Shown here: positions 29,691 through 42,680 of the stretch, piece after piece
How the letters are laid out: the number at the start of each line of letters is the position of its first letter
Numbering within the stretch: position 1 is the stretch's first letter
Origin: Actinoalloteichus caeruleus DSM 43889
GTDB lineage: Bacteria; Actinomycetota; Actinomycetes; Mycobacteriales; Pseudonocardiaceae
Length of the DNA stretch: 64,000 bases
Direction: 5' to 3'
NCBI RefSeq assembly: GCF_000429185.2
Contig: NZ_AUBJ02000001.1
Coordinates: 2,914,001-2,978,000, forward strand
Notes under the pieces: generated by a model
The model's database searches: none
The model's input: the letters and a program-made list of their open reading frames with translations, nothing else
Told to the model about the DNA's origin: nothing
Made by a program: the position numbers and the translations under genes

Positions 29691-29810
29691 AGTTCGGCGG
29701 CGTCCTACTCTCCCACACCCCCACAGGTGCAGTACCATCGGCGCTGAAAGGCTTAGCTTCCGGGTTCGGAATGGGACCGGGCGTTTCCCTCTCGCTATCA
29801 CCACCGAAAC
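29691..29810 (-). rRNA. rrf: 5S ribosomal RNA
   Basis: Read on the minus strand it begins GTTTCGGTGGTGATAGCGAG, includes CCCGGTCCCATTCCGAACC and GAAGCTAAGCC, and ends at CGCCGCCGAACTT, the normal actinobacterial 5S sequence of about 119 nt. The 5' and 3' ends pair (TTTCGGTGG with CCGCCGAA). Exact ends are uncertain by 1-3 nt. It is the last gene of the operon and is followed by the terminator. Confidence 0.95.
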
Positions 29811-29899
29811 ACTCTAACCAACACCCCACCCCAACCAACCCCAGGGCAGGGAGCCAGTTGCACTCCCAGAATCACACAGTGGATGCGTAACACCTTCGT

Positions 29900-34907
<5,008 letters not shown>

Positions 34908-35044
34908 GTTTGATTCTGTTACATTCGACGCATGACACTCACACCCACCCCGGAGGGCAGGGAATGCCACCGTCACTCAAAGGAACTCCTCTAACGAGGG
35001 TTCATATTTAGCTCTACTGGCTATTATATCGGTACACTGTTGAG

Positions 35045-35056
35045 TTCTCAAAGAAC
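35045..35056 (-). promoter_or_regulatory. boxA-like antitermination element in the 16S leader
   Basis: The minus strand reads GTTCTTTGAGAA, the same 12 nt as in the 16S-23S spacer, about 140 nt before the 16S 5' end. A TTGAGA-17-TATAAT arrangement overlaps it (35051-35046 and 35028-35023), which could be an additional promoter or simply AU-rich leader. Confidence 0.7.
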
Positions 35057-35211
35057 ACACGCCACACCAGAACCCCACACCCACATCGTGGGCCCGTCGT
35101 CCTGGGACGCACTCTTCTCGTATCTGAAGCTTGTGTCCGGTAACCCCCACCACCACGTTCCCGTGATGTCCCATCCGGTGTTTCAGGGAGTTCCCGTTTT
35201 TCGCTGGAACC

Positions 35212-35241
35212 AGCTTAGCATTTCCGTTTCCACCGGGTCAA
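35212..35241 (-). promoter_or_regulatory. rRNA promoter, proximal copy
   Basis: On the minus strand, TTGACC (35241-35236) is followed by an 18-bp spacer and TAAGCT (35217-35212). It lies about 300 bp upstream of the 16S gene and shares the context CGGATTTGAC with the distal copy. Confidence 0.65.
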
Positions 35242-35453
35242 ATCCGGGGTTTCCGTGGAAACCGCCGTTTTCTCAGCGGAACCGGAATCACCGTTGACCA
35301 CCCTTCCGGGAAGGCCGTCGCTGTTTCCGTCGTGTTGTGTTGTCAACGCTACCAGACCGTGTTTCCGGTGTTTCCCGGGGGGTGTCGGTGTCACCGTGGT
35401 GAACCGTGCACCGTTTCCGGTGGACCGGTGTTTCTTTCCGGTCTGGCCGTTCC

Positions 35454-35483
35454 ACCGTATCGGTCGGTGTTTCCTGGTGTCAA
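35454..35483 (-). promoter_or_regulatory. rRNA promoter, distal copy
   Basis: On the minus strand, TTGACA (35483-35478), an 18-bp spacer and TACGGT (35459-35454) have the same layout and the same CGGATTTGAC context as the proximal copy. Tandem promoters are usual for actinobacterial rRNA operons. Confidence 0.65.
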
Positions 35484-36168
35484 ATCCGGTGTTCACCGGG
35501 TTTGGCCTGGTCACGACCGTTTCCGAATATCGTGGAACTGTGTTGTCAATGTGTGGTTCCGGGCAGCACCGTGTGTGCGGTGTTTTCCGGTTCCGGGTCA
35601 ACGTAACCGATCTTCGTTCGTTCCGTCAACTCGGCGCTTTCGACCGGTTGGCGGTGAACTCCTGGCTTTGTTGTTGTCAATATGGAGCGTACTGGGCTGC
35701 TTTTCCCTGTCGCGTTCGGGGGCCGCGTCTTGGCCTCGCCAGATCCGTGTCAGGTCCGAGCTGCTCAGTGGTGTTGCTGTTTTCAACGCCCGGGAACGCT
35801 ACCAGGCGGAGATCCTCACCCCCGATGGGGGTGGCCCCTCCTCCGAGTACCGCACCCGACGAGTAGCACCGCTCACGCGATGTCCTCGCACTGGACGAGA
35901 TACGCCAGTCAGGTGGACCACGCATGACGATCCCGTCCCTGTCGAACCTTGGGAGTGGGAGTCGCCAGTCCGTGCTCATCCCACGACTACCGTCGTGGTC
36001 CCTGCCTGGCTGCCGCGCAACAATACCGGGTCCGTGATCGCGATGTCAACCCGCTCGGCCCCAGTCGCTCGTCGCCGTCCTCGCCAGGCTCCGAAGTCCT
36101 GTTCCGTCCGACGCGTTCGCGGCGTGGGCAAGACTAGCCAGCCAGCCCACTCCCCGTCAAACCGACCG

Positions 36169-36233
36169 CCGCTCCGACCGCCTCCCGGCCGGTCGGAGCG
36201 GGTCCCGGGGCAGCGCGTGCCCCGGGACCCGCT
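36169..36233 (-). terminator. Two overlapping GC-rich hairpins after the giant glycosyltransferase gene
   Basis: A perfect 16-bp stem (36197-36212 with 36218-36233, 5-nt loop) begins 5 nt after the stop codon. A second perfect 12-bp stem (36169-36180 with 36190-36201) shares AGCGG with it, so the two compete. There is no T-run. It probably ends the glnA2-glycosyltransferase transcript. Confidence 0.7.
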
Positions 36234-36238
36234 CCCCC

Positions 36239-39200
36239 TCACACGCCTGGTGCCCGCGTCTCCCGGGGACGCAGCAACAGGCGAACCCGGCCGCCGGCCT
36301 CCCGCCCCCAGCGGAGCACCTCCGCCGGTTCCAGCGCCGGGCCACCGTCCAACCGGGCCAGCTCGTACCCCCAGGACCGCATCTCGTCCAGGGCGGCTGC
36401 CGGGTCGTCTCCCAGCTCGCTCCCGTCCACGACCGACATCGAGCAGACGACCGAGGGGTGGTCCCGCCGGAGCAACCGCGACAGCCCGCGCAGCGCGCGC
36501 CAGGTGCTGCCCGGGGTGTCGACCCGCACCACCGACAACCGGCCGTGTTCGAAGGCCTGGAGACCGACCAACTCCTCGTCGAGCCGCACCCCGCGCACGG
36601 TCTCGGGGACTGGCACCGCACCGGGAGCCGTGGTCCCGGTTCCGTCCGAAGTGGACGCGGGGCCTTCGGCGGGGAACCCGTTCTCGTCCCGCTCCGGGTC
36701 GCCCGGTGAGGTGGTCGGCACCCCGTCCGCCCCGGAGCGCACGCGCAGCCCCCCGCCCGGGTCGGGCTCGGCGACCAGCCGCGTCGCCTGGTCCCACGCC
36801 GCCGCCTCGACGACCGTCAGCCTCCCCGCGTTCTCCGGCACGATGTTCAGCTCCACGTTGTGCCGCAGGAGCGCGCCCGCCTCCGGGCAGGGCTCGACCG
36901 CCACCACCCTCCCGTTCGCGCCGAGCCTGCTCAGCACCCTCGTCGTCTGGTACCCGACGTGCGCTCCCACGTCGAGGAACACCCCGTCGGGTTCGAGCAG
37001 CCCGTCCAAGGCGGTGGAGACGTCCGGTTCCCACACGCCGTGGCTGGACAGCCACGGCAGCATCACGCCGTCGTGGGCGGGCAACCGGAACAGCCCGGCG
37101 TCGCAGAGCACCATCGAGGTGGCGCCCTCGACGGGTGCGGGGTGTTGCCGCTGGTGCTCGCGCACCACCACGCGCCGCAACGCGTCCGAGGTGCGCACGG
37201 CGTGGTCGACGTGGCGCATCCGGGACTCGAGGCGACCGTCCCGGTCCCGCATGGCCTCGGTCAACCGCGCCTCGACGGCGTCGATCCGGTCCAAGGTCCG
37301 GTCGAGGACCCCGGCCAGCCCGTCGAGGCGTTCGGCGAGCAGCTCCACCTGGCGGTCCCGGCGCTCCGAGTCGGTGGTCACCGCCTCCTCCACGACACGC
37401 AGCCGCTGCTGCTGGGCGGCGAGGTCGGCCCGCGCGCGCACCACCGCGTCGTCGGCGCCGACGAGGTGCTCCGCGAGGTCGCCCTGCCGGCCGACGACGG
37501 TGGCGAGCTCGGCGCGCAACGCCTCGACGTCGACGGCGTTGGTGTCCCGGTCGGCGTCGTCCTGCCGGGCGACGAGGTCGCGGGCCGTTCGCTCCACCCC
37601 GTCCACCAGCGCCGTGAGCATCTCCCGCATGTGGGTGTCGTAGTGGTGGAGCACCCGGAGGACCGCCTTGCGGAGGGCCGGGGCGATCGGGACCTTGCTC
37701 GTGGTCCCCCCGACGTCGACGGGACGCAGCAGCGCGTGGCGTGCGACCACCAGCGCCCGCAGCGGGTCCTCCGCCACGACCGGCGCCTGTGCCCGGCCCG
37801 CCCGCCACGCCCGGTAGGTCTGCTCGACCATTCCCCGCACGGCCTCCCCCGTCGGGTGAGCCCCGTACCGGGCGGTGACGTCGGAGCGCCCAGCCTGGCC
37901 CAGTTCCACCCGGACCTCGGGGCTGTCCGCGAGGTGCCGGAGCAGGTCGGCGGCCGACCGGCCGTCCGGCTCGGCCCCGCCGTCCAGGCAGGGCACGAAC
38001 GCCGCGCTCTGCCGGCCCAGCTGCTCGGTGGTCGCGCCCTGGTCGGTGCAGACCACGGGCACTCCTCGGGCCGCGACCCCCAGGAGCCAGGCGGCGACCG
38101 CGTCGCCAGCCCCGTCGCCACCGCCCCGGTGCAGGGAGACGACGCAGTCGGCGATGTCGACGAGGTCGTCCGCCGTCAGGTCCGCCGCCGCGAAGAGGAG
38201 GACCCTGGGATCGTTGGCGGTGGCCAGCCGGAGCCGTTCGGCGGACTCGGGGAAGTCGGCCGCGCCGGACACCCGGAGCACCAGACGGACGTCCCGGCGG
38301 TCCGGGAAGGCCGCGAGGAAGGCCGCGACCACGCCGAGCGGGTTGGTCCGCCGTTCGTCGGCGTGGTCGGCCGACGAGCAGAACACGGTCCCCTCGGGGA
38401 TGCCCCACCGTGCCCGGGCCGCGGCGCGGGCCGTCTCGTCGATCTCCCCCCGGTCGGCGACGGGGAGCACGACCGTGCGGACGGGCCGGTTCGTCCCCCG
38501 GGCGGCCAGCCGGCGGGAGGCTTCGGAGAGCACCCACAGCTCGGACACCCCAGGGGCGAAGGGCGCCCCGTCCGCACTGATCCGGATGACCGAACGGTCC
38601 GAGGGGACCGGGGCGTCCGGCCCGCAGGCCAGCACCACCGGGTACAGGGGTTCGTCGGCGGTCGGCAGGCCGGAGTGCTCGACCGCCAGCCGCACGCGGT
38701 CGGCGAGTTCCCCCGCACCGAGGACGCACACCCCGAGCTGGTCGAGCAGCGTCGGACTGGCGCCGGCCCCCGACGCGGGCAACACCTCGGGGTGGATCCG
38801 CCCGGCCGCGACTCCCGGCCCGGCGCACCAGTCCCGGTAGGCGGCGCGGTCCGTTCCGCAGGGGTCGGGGAAGTCAACCTGGAGTCGGCGGTCGGCGAGC
38901 CAGACCGCCCAGGTCCACCGGCTGACGCCCGAGGTGTCGCGGCGTCCCGTCCGGTCGTCCGGCTCGGGGGGCTGGGCGGCCCACCGCAGGAACGCGGTGG
39001 CAGCGGCCACTCCGCCGCTGGGAGCGCCGAACGCGGGTGGTGGGGCCTCACCGCCGGTGGCCAGTGCCCGTCGCCAGCACTCGTGGAACTGCTGTCGCAG
39101 GTGTGGCGGGATCTCCAGCCCGCTGCCGTCCGGCACCTCCCGGAACCCGAGGTGCGCCTCGGCGGGATCGGCCGCGCGCACCAGGCGAGCGCGGTAGGTG

Positions 39201-41200
39201 GCGCACAGCGCCGCGAGTTCCGGGTGTTCGGAGAGGAGGACCCGGGGCCGGTCGCCGAAGACCGTGGACAGCAGCCAGGGGCGGTGCGGGTCGAACCCTC
39301 CGAAGTGGATGGTCCGCAGTGGTCGCCCGTCCACCGTCACCCGGCCGTCGATGTCCCGTCCCAGCGGTCGACGGTCCGCGTTCCACACCGACAACCCGAT
39401 GCCCCGGTCGCGCAGTACCCGGTGTTCGACGAGTCCGGGTGCCGCGTCGAGGGCGCTGGACGCGCCCGGCACCGCCCGAAGCTGCGCGGCCCAGTCGGTC
39501 AGGAACCGTTCGGCGCCGGGACCGACGGCCACGAGCCCCGGGTCGAAGGTGCCCGCGGAGGCGAACTCAGCCGGGGTGGGACGGAGTCCGTCCGAGGGCA
39601 CTGGGTCCAGGGTCCTGGGCACCAGCACCACCGGGCGCTCCGCGACCGCCTCGGCCACCGCGTCGAGCACCGGGCCCACGACCAGCACCCAGGGGTCGAG
39701 GCACAGCACCGGTTCGCCGCCGCGCACCAGGTGGGCGAGCAGGCGGGGCCGGAGCACGGCTCGCAGCTGCTCGGGATCGCAGGACGTGGCGAGGCGGTGG
39801 AACTCCTCCACGCCGAGTCCGATGTCGGTGGGGGTGAGCACGGGGTCGTCGCCGGTCTCCGGTGGGGCCGTGGAGATCGTGAGGGTGACGAACCGGGCCT
39901 CTGGGTGGTGGTCCCGAAGGGAGTCCCGGAGCACGCTGGCCGCCGCCCGCTCACCGGGGAGCGCGACCGTGCACACGGTGACGGGACGTCGTGGCGTGTC
40001 CCGGGGGCGGTCCGCGGGTTGCTCGGCCAGTTCGAGGCTGTCCTCCGTGGAGTCGTCCTGGGAGTCGTCCAGGGAGTCGACGTCCGCCGGCGGCCACCGG
40101 CGCAGCATCTCGGTGCGGGGTTCCGGTTCGGAGCTCACCTGCTCCGGCTCGGGCGGCCGGGTGTCCTCGGTGGGCACCGGTCCGGCCGCTGCGCCGGCCG
40201 AGGGCTGGGCGGGCTGGGCGTCCCGCCCCTGCCCGTTGCCCGTCGTCCCCTCCCGGGGCGCGGGGGGTGGGGCCGGCTCGGCCTGGTGCGGCGCGGTGGC
40301 GCTCGGTCGCGGTGCCGCCGGGGGCGGCGGGGTGGGCGGCACCGCCCCGGTGTGCGGTGGGGTGGCGGGTGCCGCCGTCGCGTTCGTCGGAGCTGCCGGT
40401 GGAGCCGCCGGCGGCGCGTTCGTCGGAGCGGCGGCGTCCGTCGTCGCCGCGGGTGGCGCGGCCGACGCTGCCGGTGGCGGTCCAGGCACTGCCGGTGGCG
40501 CGGCGGGGCGCGCAGTGGGCTGGGCGCCCGGGGTGGCCGGCGTGGCGCCGCCGGGACCAGGGCGCGGTTCGGTGTTCCTCGGCGCGGGAGGGGCGTGTTC
40601 CTCCCTGGACGGTGGGGGGACCACCGGCGTCGGGGGGAAGGCGGGCAACGGCTCGGTGGGAGCCGTTCCGGTCGCCAGCGGTGGCTCCGGGCGCCGCGCA
40701 CCCCGTTTGGGCAGCGGCGAGGTGACGGCGTCGGGCGGCGGTTCCACGGGGGTGGGCGGCCGGGACGGCGGACCGGCCGGGGCTGGCCCCGGTGGCCGAC
40801 CCGCCGCGCGGGCCGGTGGGGCCTGCTGGGGCGCGGGACCGGGTGGGGCGGGCAGCCCAGGCCCCGGAACGGTGCCGGGCGGCGGGGGCATGGGCGGTCC
40901 GTCGACGGGCATCGCCGGGGTGAACAGCGAGGACGTCCGCTGCTCCTGCCTGGGATCACCGCCCTGCTGGTCGGCGGGTGGGCGCGGTGGCAGGGTTCGT
41001 CGCAACGCGCCGAAGGCGTTGGGCGGTGTCCCTGCCGGCCCCCGGTGCGCTCGGTCGGCTGCGGGTTCCCCGTTCGGAGCGGTCGAGTGGTCGAACCAGG
41101 CCGCCGACTCGTCGTCCGTGGTCGGCTGGTCGGCGGGCACGGGTGACGCCGAGGGCGACGCCCCGGCGGGATTCTTGCCGTTGGCAGGGAGCTCGCTCAC
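36239..41200 (-). CDS. Very large multidomain glycosyltransferase / FkbM-type methyltransferase
   Basis: This is a 1653-residue protein. Residues ~1-400 are Pro/Ala/Thr-rich and disordered. Residues ~403-640 (VTVCTVALPGERAAASVLRD, then VLCLDPWVLVVGPVLDAV) resemble a nucleotide-sugar GT-A fold. Residues ~830-1130 resemble a GT-B/GT4 unit: TVFCSSADHADERRTNPLGV, RLVLRVSG, DLVDIADCVVSLHRGGGDGAG and GVPVVCTDQGATTEQL. Residues ~1210-1320 are a heptad-rich coiled coil. The C-terminus is an FkbM-type methyltransferase with the SAM motif VFLDVGAHVGYQTTRVLSRL near residue 1405 and VVRVDTPGSTWRALRGL. There is no signal peptide or membrane helix, so it should act in the cytoplasm, probably building a methylated surface glycan. 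It begins 66 bp after glnA2 on the same strand. The ATG at 41200 starts MSELPANGKNPAG. The sugar and acceptor are unknown. Confidence 0.85.
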   Translation of the reverse strand: MSELPANGKNPAGASPSASPVPADQPTTDDESAAWFDHSTAPNGEPAADRAHRGPAGTPPNAFGALRRTLPPRPPADQQGGDPRQEQRTSSLFTPAMPVDGPPMPPPPGTVPGPGLPAPPGPAPQQAPPARAAGRPPGPAPAGPPSRPPTPVEPPPDAVTSPLPKRGARRPEPPLATGTAPTEPLPAFPPTPVVPPPSREEHAPPAPRNTEPRPGPGGATPATPGAQPTARPAAPPAVPGPPPAASAAPPAATTDAAAPTNAPPAAPPAAPTNATAAPATPPHTGAVPPTPPPPAAPRPSATAPHQAEPAPPPAPREGTTGNGQGRDAQPAQPSAGAAAGPVPTEDTRPPEPEQVSSEPEPRTEMLRRWPPADVDSLDDSQDDSTEDSLELAEQPADRPRDTPRRPVTVCTVALPGERAAASVLRDSLRDHHPEARFVTLTISTAPPETGDDPVLTPTDIGLGVEEFHRLATSCDPEQLRAVLRPRLLAHLVRGGEPVLCLDPWVLVVGPVLDAVAEAVAERPVVLVPRTLDPVPSDGLRPTPAEFASAGTFDPGLVAVGPGAERFLTDWAAQLRAVPGASSALDAAPGLVEHRVLRDRGIGLSVWNADRRPLGRDIDGRVTVDGRPLRTIHFGGFDPHRPWLLSTVFGDRPRVLLSEHPELAALCATYRARLVRAADPAEAHLGFREVPDGSGLEIPPHLRQQFHECWRRALATGGEAPPPAFGAPSGGVAAATAFLRWAAQPPEPDDRTGRRDTSGVSRWTWAVWLADRRLQVDFPDPCGTDRAAYRDWCAGPGVAAGRIHPEVLPASGAGASPTLLDQLGVCVLGAGELADRVRLAVEHSGLPTADEPLYPVVLACGPDAPVPSDRSVIRISADGAPFAPGVSELWVLSEASRRLAARGTNRPVRTVVLPVADRGEIDETARAAARARWGIPEGTVFCSSADHADERRTNPLGVVAAFLAAFPDRRDVRLVLRVSGAADFPESAERLRLATANDPRVLLFAAADLTADDLVDIADCVVSLHRGGGDGAGDAVAAWLLGVAARGVPVVCTDQGATTEQLGRQSAAFVPCLDGGAEPDGRSAADLLRHLADSPEVRVELGQAGRSDVTARYGAHPTGEAVRGMVEQTYRAWRAGRAQAPVVAEDPLRALVVARHALLRPVDVGGTTSKVPIAPALRKAVLRVLHHYDTHMREMLTALVDGVERTARDLVARQDDADRDTNAVDVEALRAELATVVGRQGDLAEHLVGADDAVVRARADLAAQQQRLRVVEEAVTTDSERRDRQVELLAERLDGLAGVLDRTLDRIDAVEARLTEAMRDRDGRLESRMRHVDHAVRTSDALRRVVVREHQRQHPAPVEGATSMVLCDAGLFRLPAHDGVMLPWLSSHGVWEPDVSTALDGLLEPDGVFLDVGAHVGYQTTRVLSRLGANGRVVAVEPCPEAGALLRHNVELNIVPENAGRLTVVEAAAWDQATRLVAEPDPGGGLRVRSGADGVPTTSPGDPERDENGFPAEGPASTSDGTGTTAPGAVPVPETVRGVRLDEELVGLQAFEHGRLSVVRVDTPGSTWRALRGLSRLLRRDHPSVVCSMSVVDGSELGDDPAAALDEMRSWGYELARLDGGPALEPAEVLRWGREAGGRVRLLLRPRETRAPGV

Positions 41201-41266
41201 GGCGCCGAATCTATCGTCCGCGCGGGACCGTTGGTCGTGCTGAGCCGGTTTCCCCTGGTCCGCCCC

Positions 41267-42610
41267 TCACAGCACCGGCAACAACGTCCTCAGCTCGTAG
41301 GGGGTGACGTGGCTGCGGTAGGCGTCCCACTCGGCGCGCTTGTTCCGGAGGAAGAAGTCGAACACGTGCTCGCCGAGCGTCTCCGCGAGGAGTTCGGAGG
41401 ACTCCAGCTCGCCCAGGGCCTCGTTCAGGTTCTGCGGCAGGCTGGCGTAACCGGCCGCCCGGCGCTCCGACTCCGTCAACGACCACACGTCGTCCTCGGT
41501 GGCCGGTGGGAGCTCGTAACCCTCCTGGATGCCCTTGAGCCCGGCGGCGAGCGTCACCGCGTAGGCGAGGTACGGGTTGCACGCCGAGTCGAGGCTGCGG
41601 ATCTCCACCCGCCGGGACGAGGCCTTCCCCGGGGAGTACATGGGGACGCGGACCAGCGCGGAGCGGTTCGCGTGCCCCCAGCAGACGGCGGTCGGGGCCT
41701 CTCCCCCGGCGACGAGCCGCTTGTAGGAGTTCACCCACTGGTTGGTGACGGCGGTGATCTCCCTCGCGTGGCGGAGCAGCCCGGCGACGAACGCCTTGCC
41801 GGTGCCCGACAGTTCGTAGGGGTCCTCGCTGTCGTAGAAGGCGTTCCGGTCACCCTCGAACAGGCTCATGTGGGTGTGCATCCCCGAGCCCGGGTGCGCG
41901 GTGAACGGTTTGGGCATGAAGGAGGCGCGGACCTGCTGTTTGATCGCGACCTCCTTCACCACGTAGCGGAAGGTCATCACGTTGTCGGCCATGGTGAGCG
42001 CGTCGGCGTAGCGCAGGTCGATCTCCTGCTGGCCGGGTGCCGCCTCGTGGTGGCTGAACTCGACGGAGATGCCCATGTCCTCCAAGGCCTCGATGGCGTG
42101 ACGCCGGAAGTGGGGGGCCGCGTTGTGGCTCGCCTGGTCGAAGTAGCCGCCCGAGTCGGCGGGGACGGGCTCGTTGCCGTCGTCGGGCAGGTCCTTGAGC
42201 AGGTAGAACTCGATCTCGGGGTGGACGTAGCAGGTGAAGCCGGACTCGGTGGCCCGGGACAGCGTCCGGCGCAGGACGTGCCGGGGGTCGGCCCAGCAGG
42301 GGGAGCCGTCCGGCATCGTGATGTCGCAGAACATCCGCGCCGAGTAGTGCTGGCCGTCGGCCGTCTCCCAGGGCAACACCTGGAAGGTCGAGGGGTCCGG
42401 CCTGGCGACCATGTCGGACTCGTACACCCGGGCGAAGCCCTCGATGGCCGATCCGTCGAAGCCGATGCCCTCGGCGAAGGCTCCCTCGAGCTCGGCCGGC
42501 GCGATCGCGACGGACTTGAGGAAGCCCAGCACGTCGGTGAACCAGAGCCGCACGAAGCGGATGTCGCGCTCCTCGAGCGTCCGCAGCACGAAGTCCTGCT
42601 GGCGATCCAT
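41267..42610 (-). CDS. glnA2: Glutamine synthetase-like protein GlnA2
   Basis: This 447-residue type I glutamine synthetase homologue begins MDRQQDFVLRTLEERDIRF, essentially the same as M. tuberculosis GlnA2 (Rv2222c). The catalytic elements EFSHHEAAPGQQEIDLRY, FMPKPFTAHPGSGMHTHMSL, NRSALVRVP and the terminal FDFFLRNKRAEWDAYRSHVT are intact. The Tyr adenylylation site of GlnA is absent (the region reads EDDVWSLTESERR), so GlnE should not regulate it. GlnA2 proteins have weak glutamine synthetase activity, and some homologues make gamma-glutamyl-polyamines. The ATG at 42610 has a leaderless-type TAGGCT 6 nt upstream. glnE lies about 12.8 kb away, across the rRNA operon and the glycosyltransferase gene. 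Confidence 0.95.
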   Translation of the reverse strand: MDRQQDFVLRTLEERDIRFVRLWFTDVLGFLKSVAIAPAELEGAFAEGIGFDGSAIEGFARVYESDMVARPDPSTFQVLPWETADGQHYSARMFCDITMPDGSPCWADPRHVLRRTLSRATESGFTCYVHPEIEFYLLKDLPDDGNEPVPADSGGYFDQASHNAAPHFRRHAIEALEDMGISVEFSHHEAAPGQQEIDLRYADALTMADNVMTFRYVVKEVAIKQQVRASFMPKPFTAHPGSGMHTHMSLFEGDRNAFYDSEDPYELSGTGKAFVAGLLRHAREITAVTNQWVNSYKRLVAGGEAPTAVCWGHANRSALVRVPMYSPGKASSRRVEIRSLDSACNPYLAYAVTLAAGLKGIQEGYELPPATEDDVWSLTESERRAAGYASLPQNLNEALGELESSELLAETLGEHVFDFFLRNKRAEWDAYRSHVTPYELRTLLPVL

Positions 42611-42616
42611 GGGGGC

Positions 42617-42622
42617 AGCCTA
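42617..42622 (-). promoter_or_regulatory. -10 element of a probable leaderless glnA2 promoter
   Basis: TAGGCT on the minus strand ends 6 nt before the ATG at 42610. The 6 nt between are GCCCCC, so there is no ribosome-binding site. Confidence 0.65.
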
Positions 42623-42680
42623 GGCAATGGCGGTTACCCGGGTGTTGCGCCCCGCCGAGTCCGGCGGGGCGGCACCCGGG

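Larger units (their letters stand above)
34908..36168 (-). other. Long AT-richer rRNA leader and upstream region, no protein gene
   Basis: This 1.26-kb stretch is clearly poorer in GC than the surrounding genes, especially 35165-35700, and contains no convincing gene. It holds the 16S leader, boxA, two tandem promoters, and many GTTTCCGG-like words. Three further TTGACAACA words on the minus strand (TGTCAA at 35341, 35544 and 35675 on plus) lack a matching -10. It also has a GGTTTCC/GGAAACC palindrome near 35249-35264 and a small CACCCCC/GGGGGTG hairpin at 35817-35833. The segment 35850-36168 shows nothing recognisable. Confidence 0.55.

Noticed and set aside
35023-35051. TTGAGA-17-TATAAT as the main rRNA promoter
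   Set aside because: It overlaps the boxA element, which must be transcribed to work; the two upstream promoters with matched layout fit better. It might still be a minor start.
35677-35979. Possible small protein upstream of the rRNA promoters
   Set aside because: No ribosome-binding site, mixed composition and no resemblance to any family; the region behaves like promoter or spacer DNA.
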